DNA of 64,000 bases from contig NZ_CP066783.1 in assembly GCF_019186805.1 (NCBI RefSeq), positions 1,563,501 to 1,627,500 of the forward strand. Direction: 5' to 3'. Shown here one piece after another: positions 7,127-15,713 of the stretch. The notes beneath the pieces were generated by a model. The model had not been told where the DNA came from. It ran no database searches and worked only from the letters and a program-made list of their open reading frames with translations. The translations under genes were made by a program, and so were the position numbers. Source of the DNA: Comamonas fluminis (GTDB lineage Bacteria; Pseudomonadota; Gammaproteobacteria; Burkholderiales; Burkholderiaceae_C). Positions within the stretch are counted from its first letter, which is position 1. Each line of letters begins with the position of its first letter.

Positions 7127-7420
7127 CGTGAAGCTTCTCGGGGGTTGCAATGTGCGCGCGTGTGGGGTGCGCGCGGCTCACCTGCTGATTATCGGTCCAA
7201 GCACGGAGCTTTGCAGGTCAAAACCAACTAGTCTTATATAGGACTTGGCAAGGCGCCAGCTTACTGCATTCGCCCGGAATTTGCGTTTTCGGGGCTTGTG
7301 AGTGCTTTGATATTCATAGCTGGATGCGCTTTATCCATATAGGCTTCAGGTGTTTTTTATGCGGATGCCGCCAAGTCAGCAAGCGCCCAGTTGTTATGGG
7401 GCAGGAGCGCAATGCCGTCT
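7127..7420. other. Intergenic region with a dispersed repeat copy
   Basis: No gene seen. It holds the fumarase promoter side (7127-7240, with an AT-rich TCTTATATAGGACTTG patch) and a copy of the family-specific extragenic repeat at about 7308-7357 (CATAGCTGGATGCGCTTTAT then a T-rich end) before the stop of the GGDEF-EAL gene. Confidence 0.5.
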
Positions 7421-9607
7421 TTACAGCCCGGTGAGGTCACCCAGAACCGAGGCTGAGAAGTCTGCGGACCCTGCGGGCTTGTCGCCTCTGGCCCAGGCCA
7501 GCAGCATGTCTGCGGGCATGGGCTTGGCATAGAAATAGCCTTGCAGCTCATCGCAGCGCATGGCGCGCAGAATGTCGCGCTGGCCTGCGGTTTCCACGCC
7601 TTCTGCCACTACGCGCAGGTCCAGTGCATGGGCCAGACCAATGACCGCCTGCACCACGGCGCGGGCGTCTTCCTCGGTTTCCAGGTCGCGGATAAAACTG
7701 CGGTCGATCTTGACTTGCTGGGCGGGCAGCTGGCGCAGGTAGTTGAGGCTGGAATATCCGGTGCCGAAATCGTCGATGGACAGGTACACGCCAATGCTGC
7801 GCAGCTCTTCAAAAGTGCGCTGTGTGGCCTGGGTGTCCTCCATGGCAATGGATTCGGTGATCTCGCACAGCAGCTGATCGGCATCAACGCCATGGCGCTT
7901 GAGCGTCGTGGCGATGCGCTGGGCCAGGCCCGCCTCGCGCAGCTGATGCACGGACAGATTGATGGCCACGCGCATGTGCAGGCCCACTGCACGCCACTGG
8001 GCCAGCTGGCGGCAGGCTTCTTCAATGACCCAGTTACCCAGCGAGATGATGATGCCAAAGCGTTCGGCCAGTGCAATAAAGGTCTCGGGGCTGATCATGC
8101 CGCGCTGGGGGTGGCGCCAGCGCAGCAGGGCCTCCACACCGATGATGCTGTCGCGGGTGCTGTCCACTTTGGGTTGGTAGTGCAAAAACATCTGCCCGCG
8201 AGCGATGGCGTGGCGCAGGTCGTTTTGCAGCTCCAGTTGCGCACTGGCATCGCTGCCCATATGGGGCTCGAAAACGACAATCCCGTTGCCGCCGTTGCGT
8301 TTGGCCGCATACATGGCGGCGTCTGCATGGGCGATGAGATGGTCGCGCCCGCCATGATCCGGGAAAGCAACGATGCCGATGGAGCAGGTAATCTGCAGCT
8401 CTTTGCCACCCAGCACAAAAGGCTGTGAAAGCGCTTGCAGCATGCGCTGGGCCACGGTTATGCAGGCGGAGACATCCTGCACGTTCTCCAGCAGCACCAG
8501 AAACTCATCTCCGCCCACACGGGCCACGGTATCGCAGCTGCGTGCCTGCGCCACCAGACGCTCGGCCGTGCTTTTGAGGATTTCATCGCCCGCGGCATGG
8601 CCAAAAGAGTCGTTGATGGGCTTGAAACCATCGAGGTCCACAAACAGCACGCCAGCACGCTCTTCAACGCGGCGATGGTTGATGCGCTCCATGCGCAGCA
8701 GGGTGTGGGCCAGGCGGTCTTCAAACAGCAGGCGGTTGGGCAGATGGGTCAGCGGGTCGGCAAAGGCACGCTTTTGTAGTTCGGCATTGGCCTGCTGCAG
8801 CTTGGAATTGCTTTCCTGCAGCGATTGATTGAGCTGGAACGCAGTGCTTTGCAGTCTGGCATCCAGCAAGGTGCTGAACAGCGCTGCAATCAGCAGCATG
8901 GCGGTGGTGATGACGATGATGCTTGTCAGCTCAGGCCCGGCCAGCGCATCGGCGGTGAGGCAGACACTGCCTTGCACAAAATGGGCGGCCGCCATGCCGG
9001 TGTAGTGCATGCCGCAGATGGCAATGCCCATGACAAGGGCTGCCAGTGTCTGGAAAAGCCAGAGGCGTTTGCCAGACAGCGAGTGCAGCACACGAAACAG
9101 GGTGAGCGCAGTGGCCGAGGCGAAAATGGCGATCAGCGCCGATGCGGCCACCAGTGCCCAGTCCCAGGTGATGGGCTCGGTCAGTTCAATGGCCTGCATC
9201 CCCAGATAGTGCATGGCGCAAATTCCGCCGCCCATGGTCAAAGAAGCCGTGAGGAACTGCGGCCAGCGGTAGTTGGGACGAGCCGCAGCACCCAGTGCAA
9301 TGGCCGAAGACAGCACGGCAGACAGCCACGAAAGCAGGGTGATCAGGCCGCTGTAGCCCAGCAAGATAGGCAGCTCAAAGGCCTGCATGCCAATAAAGTG
9401 CATGGCCCAGATGCCCGTGCCCATCACCATGGAGCCAATGCCCCACCACAGCCGGCCCATGCCGCCAGACGCCATGCGCACGCGGCGGGCCAGCCCCAGC
9501 GTGACGAAGGAGGAGAACACGGCAATGACAACAGATACTGCAACGATCATCTCGTTGTAGCTCGGTGTCATGAAAGCGGTGGAAGGGGTGGAAAGGTCGG
9601 CAAGCAT
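7421..9607 (-). CDS. MHYT-GGDEF-EAL cyclic-di-GMP signalling protein
   Basis: 728 residues from ATG 9607. The N-terminus is an integral membrane MHYT sensor with three signature motifs, MHFIGM (69-74), MHYLGM (132-137) and MHYTGM (200-205), thought to bind a metal and sense O2, CO or NO. A short coiled linker (255-280) leads to a GGDEF domain with intact VGGDEF (365-369) and an RxxD inhibitory site (Arg356-Asp359) exactly five residues before it. The EAL domain has EAL at 492-494 and DDFGTGYSS at 612-620. Both catalytic motifs look intact, so it may make or degrade c-di-GMP, with the balance unknown. It is divergent from fumC. No strong ribosome site supports the chosen start. Confidence 0.93.
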   Translation of the reverse strand: MLADLSTPSTAFMTPSYNEMIVAVSVVIAVFSSFVTLGLARRVRMASGGMGRLWWGIGSMVMGTGIWAMHFIGMQAFELPILLGYSGLITLLSWLSAVLSSAIALGAAARPNYRWPQFLTASLTMGGGICAMHYLGMQAIELTEPITWDWALVAASALIAIFASATALTLFRVLHSLSGKRLWLFQTLAALVMGIAICGMHYTGMAAAHFVQGSVCLTADALAGPELTSIIVITTAMLLIAALFSTLLDARLQSTAFQLNQSLQESNSKLQQANAELQKRAFADPLTHLPNRLLFEDRLAHTLLRMERINHRRVEERAGVLFVDLDGFKPINDSFGHAAGDEILKSTAERLVAQARSCDTVARVGGDEFLVLLENVQDVSACITVAQRMLQALSQPFVLGGKELQITCSIGIVAFPDHGGRDHLIAHADAAMYAAKRNGGNGIVVFEPHMGSDASAQLELQNDLRHAIARGQMFLHYQPKVDSTRDSIIGVEALLRWRHPQRGMISPETFIALAERFGIIISLGNWVIEEACRQLAQWRAVGLHMRVAINLSVHQLREAGLAQRIATTLKRHGVDADQLLCEITESIAMEDTQATQRTFEELRSIGVYLSIDDFGTGYSSLNYLRQLPAQQVKIDRSFIRDLETEEDARAVVQAVIGLAHALDLRVVAEGVETAGQRDILRAMRCDELQGYFYAKPMPADMLLAWARGDKPAGSADFSASVLGDLTGL

Positions 9608-9816
9608 TGATGTGGAGGTGCAGCAAAGCTGTCCGGGGCTGCTCCGAACGTGGTTAATGTAACTATCTATTACAAGCACTGCCACTGCAGGGGTGTTGCC
9701 CACTTGCCGGGCCAAGGCTAGGTGTGCGCTAGCATGGGCCGCGCTGCAAGGCCGGAGGCGTGCCAATGGCATCGCCAAGGACACTGGCCTTTACCTGTAT
9801 TGCAAGGAGTGAACTC
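9608..9816. promoter_or_regulatory. Divergent promoter region, GGDEF-EAL gene / fumC
   Basis: 209 bases between two divergent starts. An AT-rich segment around 9655-9676 contains GTAACTATCTATTAC, an imperfect palindrome that could hold a -10 element or an operator. AAGGAG at 9804-9809 is the fumC ribosome site. Confidence 0.4.
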
Positions 9817-11208
9817 ATGACAGCTACCCGCCAGGAAAAAGATACCTTTGGCCCGATTGATGTGCCCGCGAACAAGCTGTGGGGTGCGCAGACGCAGCGC
9901 TCGCTGCTGAACTTTGACATCAGCGGCGAACACCAGCCGCGCGAGATCATTCATGCGCTGGCGCAGGTCAAAAAGGCGTCGGCCATCGTCAACACGCAGC
10001 TGGGCTTGCTGGATGCGAAGAAGTCGCAGGCCATTGTGGCGGCAGCTGACGAGGTGATTGCAGGCCAGCACCCTGATGAGTTCCCCCTGGTGGTGTGGCA
10101 GACCGGCTCGGGTACGCAGACCAATATGAACGTCAACGAGGTGCTGGCCAACCGCGCCAGCGAGCTGCTGGGCGGCGAGCGTGGCGAGGCGCGCCTGGTG
10201 CACCCCAATGACGATGTGAACAAAAGCCAGAGCAGCAATGACGTTTACCCCACAGCCATGCATGTGGCAGCGGTCACGGCCATCGAGCAAAAGCTGCTGC
10301 CCGCCATTGCCAAGCTGCGCACCACGCTGCAGGCCAAGAGCGAGGCCTTTGCCGATATCGTGAAAATTGGCCGTACGCACCTGCAAGACGCCACGCCGCT
10401 GACCTTGGGGCAAGAAATCTCCGGCTGGGTGGCGCAACTGGCGCATGGCGAAAAGCACATCCAAGCCGCGCTGCCGCATCTGTATGAGCTGGCGCTGGGC
10501 GGCACGGCAGTGGGCACGGGCCTGAACGCGCCCAAGGGCTATGCGGAAGGCGTGGCTAAAGAGCTGGCACAGATCACCGGCTACCCCTTTGTCACCTCGC
10601 CCAACAAGTTTGAGTCTTTGGCCAGTTGCGACGGTCTGGTGCATGCGCATGGTGCTCTTAAAACAATAGCTGCCAGCTGCATGAAGATTGCCAACGATGT
10701 GCGCTGGCTGGCATCAGGCCCGCGCAGCGGTTTGGGCGAGTTGTCCATTCCCGAGAACGAGCCGGGCTCGTCCATCATGCCGGGCAAGGTCAACCCCACG
10801 CAGTGCGAAGCCATGACCATGCTCTGCGCCCAGGTGTTTGGAAATGATGTAGCCATCAACTTTGGCGGCGCCAGCGGCAACTTTGAGCTGAATGTGTTCC
10901 GCCCGCTGGTGGCCCACAACTTTCTGCAAAGCGTGCGCCTGCTGGCCGATGGAATGGTCAGCTTTAACGATCACTGCGCGGTGGGAATCGAACCCAACCG
11001 CGAGCGCATTGCCGAGCTGGTGAGCCGCTCGCTGATGCTGGTGACTGCACTCAACACCCACATTGGCTATGACAAGGCGGCTTACATCGCCAAGAAGGCG
11101 CATAAGGAGGGCACGAGCTTGCGCGAGGCCGCCATTGCCAGCGGCCATGTCACGCCCGAGCAGTTTGACCAGTGGGTGGTGGCCAAGAATATGGTGGGCA
11201 ATCTGTAA
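9817..11208 (+). CDS. fumC: Fumarate hydratase, class II
   Basis: 463 residues from ATG 9817, preceded by AAGGAG. It catalyses the same fumarate/malate reaction as the upstream class I enzyme but without an iron-sulfur cluster, as a homotetramer. Visible signatures are [14 protein letters not shown] near residue 98, [16 protein letters not shown] near residue 187, and the fumarase/aspartase signature [11 protein letters not shown] near residue 318. The length matches E. coli FumC (467). Residues [13 protein letters not shown] are encoded by ACAATAGCTGCCAGCTGC, similar to part of the dispersed repeat, though the protein sequence is normal for the family. Confidence 0.96.
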   Translation: MTATRQEKDTFGPIDVPANKLWGAQTQRSLLNFDISGEHQPREIIHALAQVKKASAIVNTQLGLLDAKKSQAIVAAADEVIAGQHPDEFPLVVWQTGSGTQTNMNVNEVLANRASELLGGERGEARLVHPNDDVNKSQSSNDVYPTAMHVAAVTAIEQKLLPAIAKLRTTLQAKSEAFADIVKIGRTHLQDATPLTLGQEISGWVAQLAHGEKHIQAALPHLYELALGGTAVGTGLNAPKGYAEGVAKELAQITGYPFVTSPNKFESLASCDGLVHAHGALKTIAASCMKIANDVRWLASGPRSGLGELSIPENEPGSSIMPGKVNPTQCEAMTMLCAQVFGNDVAINFGGASGNFELNVFRPLVAHNFLQSVRLLADGMVSFNDHCAVGIEPNRERIAELVSRSLMLVTALNTHIGYDKAAYIAKKAHKEGTSLREAAIASGHVTPEQFDQWVVAKNMVGNL

Positions 11209-11239
11209 GCGCATTTCGCCTGGCGCAAGAATCTTTCAG

Positions 11240-11268
11240 GAGCCCGCATGCGGGCTCTTTTCTTTTTG
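11240..11268 (+). terminator. Terminator of fumC
   Basis: GAGCCCGCATGCGGGCTC forms a continuous inverted repeat followed by TTTTCTTTTT. It lies 31 bases after the fumC stop and before the ParB-like gene, which is why I place that gene's start downstream of it. Confidence 0.85.
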
Positions 11269-11313
11269 TGGGCGGCTTCACACAATGCTGAATCTTTCAT
11301 GGCTGGAGTCAGC

Positions 11314-11958
11314 ATGCCCGCACAGCAGCATTTGGTTCAGGTTGAGGTTTCGGAGTTACGCCCTACGCAGATGACGGTAGGGGCGGCAGAGGTGGCGCTC
11401 AAGCGCTCTCAATGGGCGCAGCTCAAGTCCAAGGCGCGTGACAAGCTCTTGCTGAGCCACTGGTTCCCCGCCGTCAAAGGCCCTCGGGAGCAGCATTTCA
11501 TTGTGGATCACCATCATCTGGGGCAGGCGCTGGTGCACGAGGGTGTGAAGTCCGTATGGGTCATGCAACTGGCGGATTACAGCGCGCTGGAGCTGGATAT
11601 GTTCTGGCGGCTGATGGAGTTTCACCACTGGGCGCACCCCTATAACGAAAAAGGCGTGCGCTGCGAGTTTTCGGCGATTCCCAAGCGCCTCAATCAGCTC
11701 AAGGATGACCCGTATCGAAGCCTGGCGGGCGAGGTGCGCAAGGCCGGTGGCTATGCCAAGGATGCAGCGCCTTACACAGAATTTCTGTGGGCAGACTTTT
11801 TCCGCCCCGTGTTTCGCAAGGCCGATTTGCGCAGCGATGGTGGCCAGGGCCTGCCCGAGTCTCTGGTGGTTGAGGCCGTGGCGCTGGCGCGCAACCCCAA
11901 GGCCCAGTTTCTGCCCGGCTGGTCAGGCGTGTCGGGCTCATTCCACAAGCCGCTATGA
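11314..11958 (+). CDS. ParB-like nuclease family protein (ParBc_2 type)
   Basis: 214 residues from ATG 11314, preceded by GGAG at 11305. ATG 11299 is an alternative, and an earlier frame start lies inside the fumC terminator. The opening block VEVSELRPTQMTVGAAEV followed by KRSQW and FIVDHHHLGQAL matches the putative ParB-like nuclease family that contains a DHHH segment in place of the plasmid ParB GxxR motif. The biochemical activity is not established. It overlaps the SulP transporter gene by four bases (ATGA), so the two are cotranslated, yet no functional link is known. Confidence 0.75.
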   Translation: MPAQQHLVQVEVSELRPTQMTVGAAEVALKRSQWAQLKSKARDKLLLSHWFPAVKGPREQHFIVDHHHLGQALVHEGVKSVWVMQLADYSALELDMFWRLMEFHHWAHPYNEKGVRCEFSAIPKRLNQLKDDPYRSLAGEVRKAGGYAKDAAPYTEFLWADFFRPVFRKADLRSDGGQGLPESLVVEAVALARNPKAQFLPGWSGVSGSFHKPL

Positions 11959-13634
11959 GCACTAGCCGCTTTCTGCCTGCGGGCGCCGACTGGGTTGCCG
12001 GTCTGTCCATCGCGGGCTTGCTGCTGCCTGAGGCCGTGGCCTATTCGGGCATTGCCGGGGCACCGCCGCAAGCCGGCGTGATTGCCCTGTTTGCGGGCCT
12101 GCTGGTCTATGGGTTGATGGGCGGCAGTCGCTTTGCCATTGTGTCTTCGACCTCATCGTCGGCAGCGGTGCTGCTGGCGGCATCGGGTTCCATCTTGCAT
12201 GTCTCGCCCGATCACCGAGCGCTGATGGGCGTGGGCATGGTGCTGGTGGCGGGCATCATGTTTGTGGTGGCCGGATTGCTCAAGCTGGGTGCCATCTCCC
12301 AGTTCATTGCCAAACCGGTGCTGCGGGGCTTTGCCATAGGTCTGGCGCTGACGATTGTGGTCAAGCAGTTGCCACTGGCCGTGGGCGTGCATCCCTCGCA
12401 CAGCGACTTTCTGCATTTCAGCTGGGATTTGCTGCACCTGCTGCCGCAGTGGAACTGGCTGGGGCTTGCCATGCTGGTCGTGGCTTTGCTGGCGCTCAAC
12501 GGGCTGGGGCGCTGGAAGACGGTTCCGGGGGCCTTGCTGGTCATTGCCCTTGGTATTGCGCTGGACGTGCTGGGCTACTGCAAAAGCTGGGGCATACCGC
12601 CGGTGGGCTCCCTGCAGCTGGGCAGTGCGCACCTGGCGGTGCCTGATCTGGCCTGGGCCGACTGGCTGCGTGTGGGGCAACTGGCCATTGCGCTGGCGTT
12701 GATTCTGTATGCCGAGTCTTATAGCTCCATCCGCTCTCTGGCCCTGCGCCATGGCGATGCTGTCAATGCCAACCGCGACCTGCTGGCGCTGGGTGGTGCC
12801 AATATCGCTTCCTCGCTGTTTCAGGGGCTGCCTGTTGGGGCTGGGTTCTCCGCCAGTTCTGCCAATGAAGTGGCCGGGGCCAAAAGCAAGGCTGCCGGGC
12901 TGGTGGCCTGCGCCGTGGTGGCGCTGCTGGTGTGGCAGCTTTTGCCGTGGATGGAGCGCATTCCCGAGCCCATGCTGGCGGCCATCGTCATTCATGCGGT
13001 GGGCCACTCGCTGACCTGGAAGACCATGCGGCCATATTTTGTCTGGCGGCGTGACCGTACCGTGGTTCTGACGGCGTTGGGCGCAGTCATTGTGTTTGGT
13101 GTGCTGGATGGCTTGCTGCTGGCCATGATGGTCAGCATTGCCATGCTGCTCAAGCGCATGGCTCAGGCCCGCGTGAGCGAGCTGGGGCGGCTGGCCGATA
13201 GTCATGATTTTGTGGATTGCCAGATTCATCCCGAGGCGCAGCCCGTGCCCGGTGTGCTGATTGTGCGGCCCGAAGAGCGCCTGTTCTTTGGCAATGCCGA
13301 CGCCATGATGGGTGAAATCAGCCAGCGTGCCGGGCGTATTCAGGGCTTGAAGGCGGTGGTGCTCAGTCTGGAAGAGTGCCCGGATATGGACAGCACCAGC
13401 ATCGAAGCCCTGACGGAGTTGGCCATTCAGCTGACCTCCTCGGGCGTGCAATTGCGGCTGGCGCGTGTCAAGGACAGCGTGCGTGAGTTGCTACAGCGCG
13501 TGCAGATTGTGGGGCTGAGTCCGGATTGCTATTCGTCTTGGAGCGTGGACGATGCGGTACGCAGACTGGAGGCCGCCCCGGCACAGCACTACCAGGCGCC
13601 AGGTGGCGCAACGCAGCCCGCGTCTTCGATATAG
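11955..13634 (+). CDS. SulP/SLC26-family anion transporter with STAS domain
   Basis: 559 residues. The N-terminal GLSIAGLLLPEAVAYSGIAG segment (16-35) is the SulP signature, followed by 10-12 hydrophobic segments to about residue 405. The C-terminal part (about 425-540) is a STAS domain (VVLSLEECPDMDSTSIEALT) of the kind that regulates these carriers. Family members move sulfate, bicarbonate, dicarboxylates or other anions with H+ or Na+. The substrate cannot be told from sequence. Coupled to the ParB-like gene by an ATGA overlap. Confidence 0.9.
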   Translation: MSTSRFLPAGADWVAGLSIAGLLLPEAVAYSGIAGAPPQAGVIALFAGLLVYGLMGGSRFAIVSSTSSSAAVLLAASGSILHVSPDHRALMGVGMVLVAGIMFVVAGLLKLGAISQFIAKPVLRGFAIGLALTIVVKQLPLAVGVHPSHSDFLHFSWDLLHLLPQWNWLGLAMLVVALLALNGLGRWKTVPGALLVIALGIALDVLGYCKSWGIPPVGSLQLGSAHLAVPDLAWADWLRVGQLAIALALILYAESYSSIRSLALRHGDAVNANRDLLALGGANIASSLFQGLPVGAGFSASSANEVAGAKSKAAGLVACAVVALLVWQLLPWMERIPEPMLAAIVIHAVGHSLTWKTMRPYFVWRRDRTVVLTALGAVIVFGVLDGLLLAMMVSIAMLLKRMAQARVSELGRLADSHDFVDCQIHPEAQPVPGVLIVRPEERLFFGNADAMMGEISQRAGRIQGLKAVVLSLEECPDMDSTSIEALTELAIQLTSSGVQLRLARVKDSVRELLQRVQIVGLSPDCYSSWSVDDAVRRLEAAPAQHYQAPGGATQPASSI

Positions 13635-13751
13635 ACCTGCTTGCCTTGTTCCTGCTGTCAGCGGAATACGCAGGCCAACCCAGCAAACCGGGTGAGTCGG
13701 GCCTTGCAGGGCGTTGCTCTGCTTGCAATGTCTGTCATGCTTTTTTCCGGT

Positions 13752-13799
13752 TGATTGCTATACAAAATATAGCTGTATGCGCATGAATATCAAAGGCTA
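13752..13799. repeat. Dispersed extragenic repeat copy
   Basis: ATTGCTATACAAAATATAGC followed by TGTATGCGCATGAATATCAA belongs to the AT-rich hairpin-forming repeat found at about ten places in this window. It sits between the convergent SulP and Bcr-type genes and could act as a bidirectional transcription end. Confidence 0.5.
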
Positions 13800-15037
13800 T
13801 CGGCTTTTTTGATGCGCAAGGCGCTGCGAAAACCCAGCTGGCCCACGATGCAGGCGACGGTCAGCACGGTAAACGCAGACAGCGCAGGGTCGCCGCCCAG
13901 ACTGGCCCCCAGTGTGCACAGCCCGCCCACCGTCATCTGCGAAAAGCCATAGACGCCTGCGGCAGAGCCGGTGAGGTCGGTGTGCACGCCCAGGGCTTTG
14001 GTCAGTGCGGTTGGGCTGGTCACGCCAGAGCCCAGGGTGTAGATCATCATGATGCCCACCAGAACTGGCACGCTCAGCTGGTGCATGAGCGTCAGCACCA
14101 GCAGCAGGGCCACGCAGACCAGGCTCAGCAGATTGCCGCTCAGCATCAGGCGCTCTACCGGAAAGCGCTGAATCAGCTTGCGCGCCAGGGCGTTACCTAC
14201 GGCCATGCCTGCCATCAGCAGGCCCAGATAGATGCCCACTTCCGATTTGCTGGCGTGCAACTCGTTCATGAAGATGAAAGGAGCTGCCGCAATAAAGGCA
14301 TAGATGGAGGTGGTGGCGCTGCCGCCACCAATGGCAAAGCCCAGAAACTGCGGCGAACTCAGCAACGTGCGGTAGTCATCGCGCACCTTGCGCCAGTGCA
14401 GCTGACCGGTGGGGCGGCCCGTTTCTGGCAGCAGGCGCCACACGCCAATAGCCGTCAGCAAGCCCATGATGGCCAGCGTGGCAAAGATGGAGCGCCAGCC
14501 AAAAAGCGCATCCAGCCCCGCGCCCATGGAGGGGGCAACACCGGGGCCGATCATCATCATCAGATTGAGCAGCGCCAGGCTGCCCACGGCGGTTTCTGGC
14601 GTGGCCGTGTCACGCGCTACGGCACGGCCCAGCGCCAGACCGGCGCAGCCACCCAGAGCCTGCAGCAGGCGTGCGCCAACCAGCATGGGCGCCGAGGGAG
14701 CCAGCGCCGCGCAAAGACTGGCCACGGTGTAGAGGCTCAGACCGGCCAGCAGCATGGGGCGGCGGCCCAGTGCATCGGACATGGGGCCGTAAATCAGCTG
14801 GCCCACGGCCAGGCCCACGATATAGACGGTGATGGTCTGCTGCATCTGTGCGCTGCTGGCGCCGAAGTGCTGGGCAGCATCAGGCAGGGCCGGAATGAAC
14901 ATATGCATGGCCAGCGTACCCACAATGGTGATGATGGCCAGCAGCCACAGGGGGGCGTGGGGAACAGGAAGCTTGTTTGACATGGCGGGAGAAAGCGAGT
15001 GTGCGGGGGGCTTGTGGGACGGTGGTTCAGCTTTCAT
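13790..15037 (-). CDS. Bcr/CflA-type drug efflux MFS transporter
   Basis: 415 residues, with twelve predicted membrane segments. The N-terminus after residue 30 (LAIITIVGTLAMHMFIPALP) and the loop GPMSDALGRRPMLLAGL near residue 84 match the Bcr/CflA branch of drug:H+ antiporters. The frame starts 11 bases inside the MarR regulator gene. ATG 14983 (MSNKLPVPHAPLW) is an equally possible start. Regulator and pump being adjacent on one strand is the common local-repressor design. The substrate is not predictable. Confidence 0.9.
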   Translation of the reverse strand: MKAEPPSHKPPAHSLSPAMSNKLPVPHAPLWLLAIITIVGTLAMHMFIPALPDAAQHFGASSAQMQQTITVYIVGLAVGQLIYGPMSDALGRRPMLLAGLSLYTVASLCAALAPSAPMLVGARLLQALGGCAGLALGRAVARDTATPETAVGSLALLNLMMMIGPGVAPSMGAGLDALFGWRSIFATLAIMGLLTAIGVWRLLPETGRPTGQLHWRKVRDDYRTLLSSPQFLGFAIGGGSATTSIYAFIAAAPFIFMNELHASKSEVGIYLGLLMAGMAVGNALARKLIQRFPVERLMLSGNLLSLVCVALLLVLTLMHQLSVPVLVGIMMIYTLGSGVTSPTALTKALGVHTDLTGSAAGVYGFSQMTVGGLCTLGASLGGDPALSAFTVLTVACIVGQLGFRSALRIKKADSL

Positions 15038-15497
15038 CCACAGAGTCGCAGTCCAGAGCCGCCATGCGCTGCAGCATGGAGTCCAGAGCGGTCTGCATGG
15101 TGCTCAGCAATTCGTCTGGAATCTGCGCAAGAACTTCCGTGCGCTTTTCGGTGACGACTTTCTTGACAACCTCGACCTGGCTGCGGCCTGCCTCGGTCAG
15201 CTGGATGCGTTTGACACGGCGGTCGGTATCGTCCAGGCGCTCCACCCAGCCCTGGGCCTGCAGACCATCAATCAGGCGCACGACGGAGGAGCTGTCCAGC
15301 GCCAGCGAGTGCGCCAGATCCTTTTGCCGCATGGCGCCACTGCCGTGCTCCAGATGCAGCAGCGGCAGCCACATGGCCTGCGTCAGCCCCAGCGGTGCCA
15401 GTGCTTTGTCCAGCGTGCGCCGCCACTGCTTGTTGACCTGGGCCATGGTGAAGAAGAACTTGCGCTGGCGGTCTGGCAGGGAAAGTGGGCTGGACAT
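15027..15497 (-). CDS. MarR-family transcriptional regulator
   Basis: 156 residues. A winged helix-turn-helix spans about residues 30-115 with QKDLAHSLALDSSSVVRLID as the recognition region and GWVERLDDTDRRVKRIQLT as the wing. MarR proteins are dimeric repressors released by small phenolic or drug-like ligands. It precedes and overlaps the efflux gene, so it probably controls both. The AT-rich direct and inverted repeats just upstream (15510-15546) are candidate operators. Confidence 0.92.
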   Translation of the reverse strand: MSSPLSLPDRQRKFFFTMAQVNKQWRRTLDKALAPLGLTQAMWLPLLHLEHGSGAMRQKDLAHSLALDSSSVVRLIDGLQAQGWVERLDDTDRRVKRIQLTEAGRSQVEVVKKVVTEKRTEVLAQIPDELLSTMQTALDSMLQRMAALDCDSVDES

Positions 15498-15509
15498 GAT
15501 GGTTGCTGT

Positions 15510-15546
15510 TATTCAAATAGTTTGTATTCAAATTATTTCAAACAAA
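15510..15546. promoter_or_regulatory. Candidate MarR operator
   Basis: Three related boxes occur in a row, ATTCAAAT (15511), ATTCAAAT (15526) and ATTTCAAA (15534). With the TTTG half-sites they give imperfect palindromes of the length MarR dimers bind. The position immediately upstream of the regulator gene supports autoregulation. Confidence 0.5.
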
Positions 15547-15713
15547 TCTTTCATGCGATGAAGACATGGATATTTCGTGGTGCTTAGCGTGCATCGTCCA
15601 AATTGAGTGGGGTGTTGCCAGAAGGCGCTGACGGCGGTGTCTGCTCAACAATTTCCCAGCACCCGCTGCAGTCACGACAGGGCCTGCGGCGCATAACAAC
15701 AAGGGGAGACTGA

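Noticed and set aside
5468..7231. 587-codon open frame on the plus strand over the fumarase gene
   Set aside because: Antisense shadow of the class I fumarase, with His/Gly/Val-rich low-quality sequence from codon bias.
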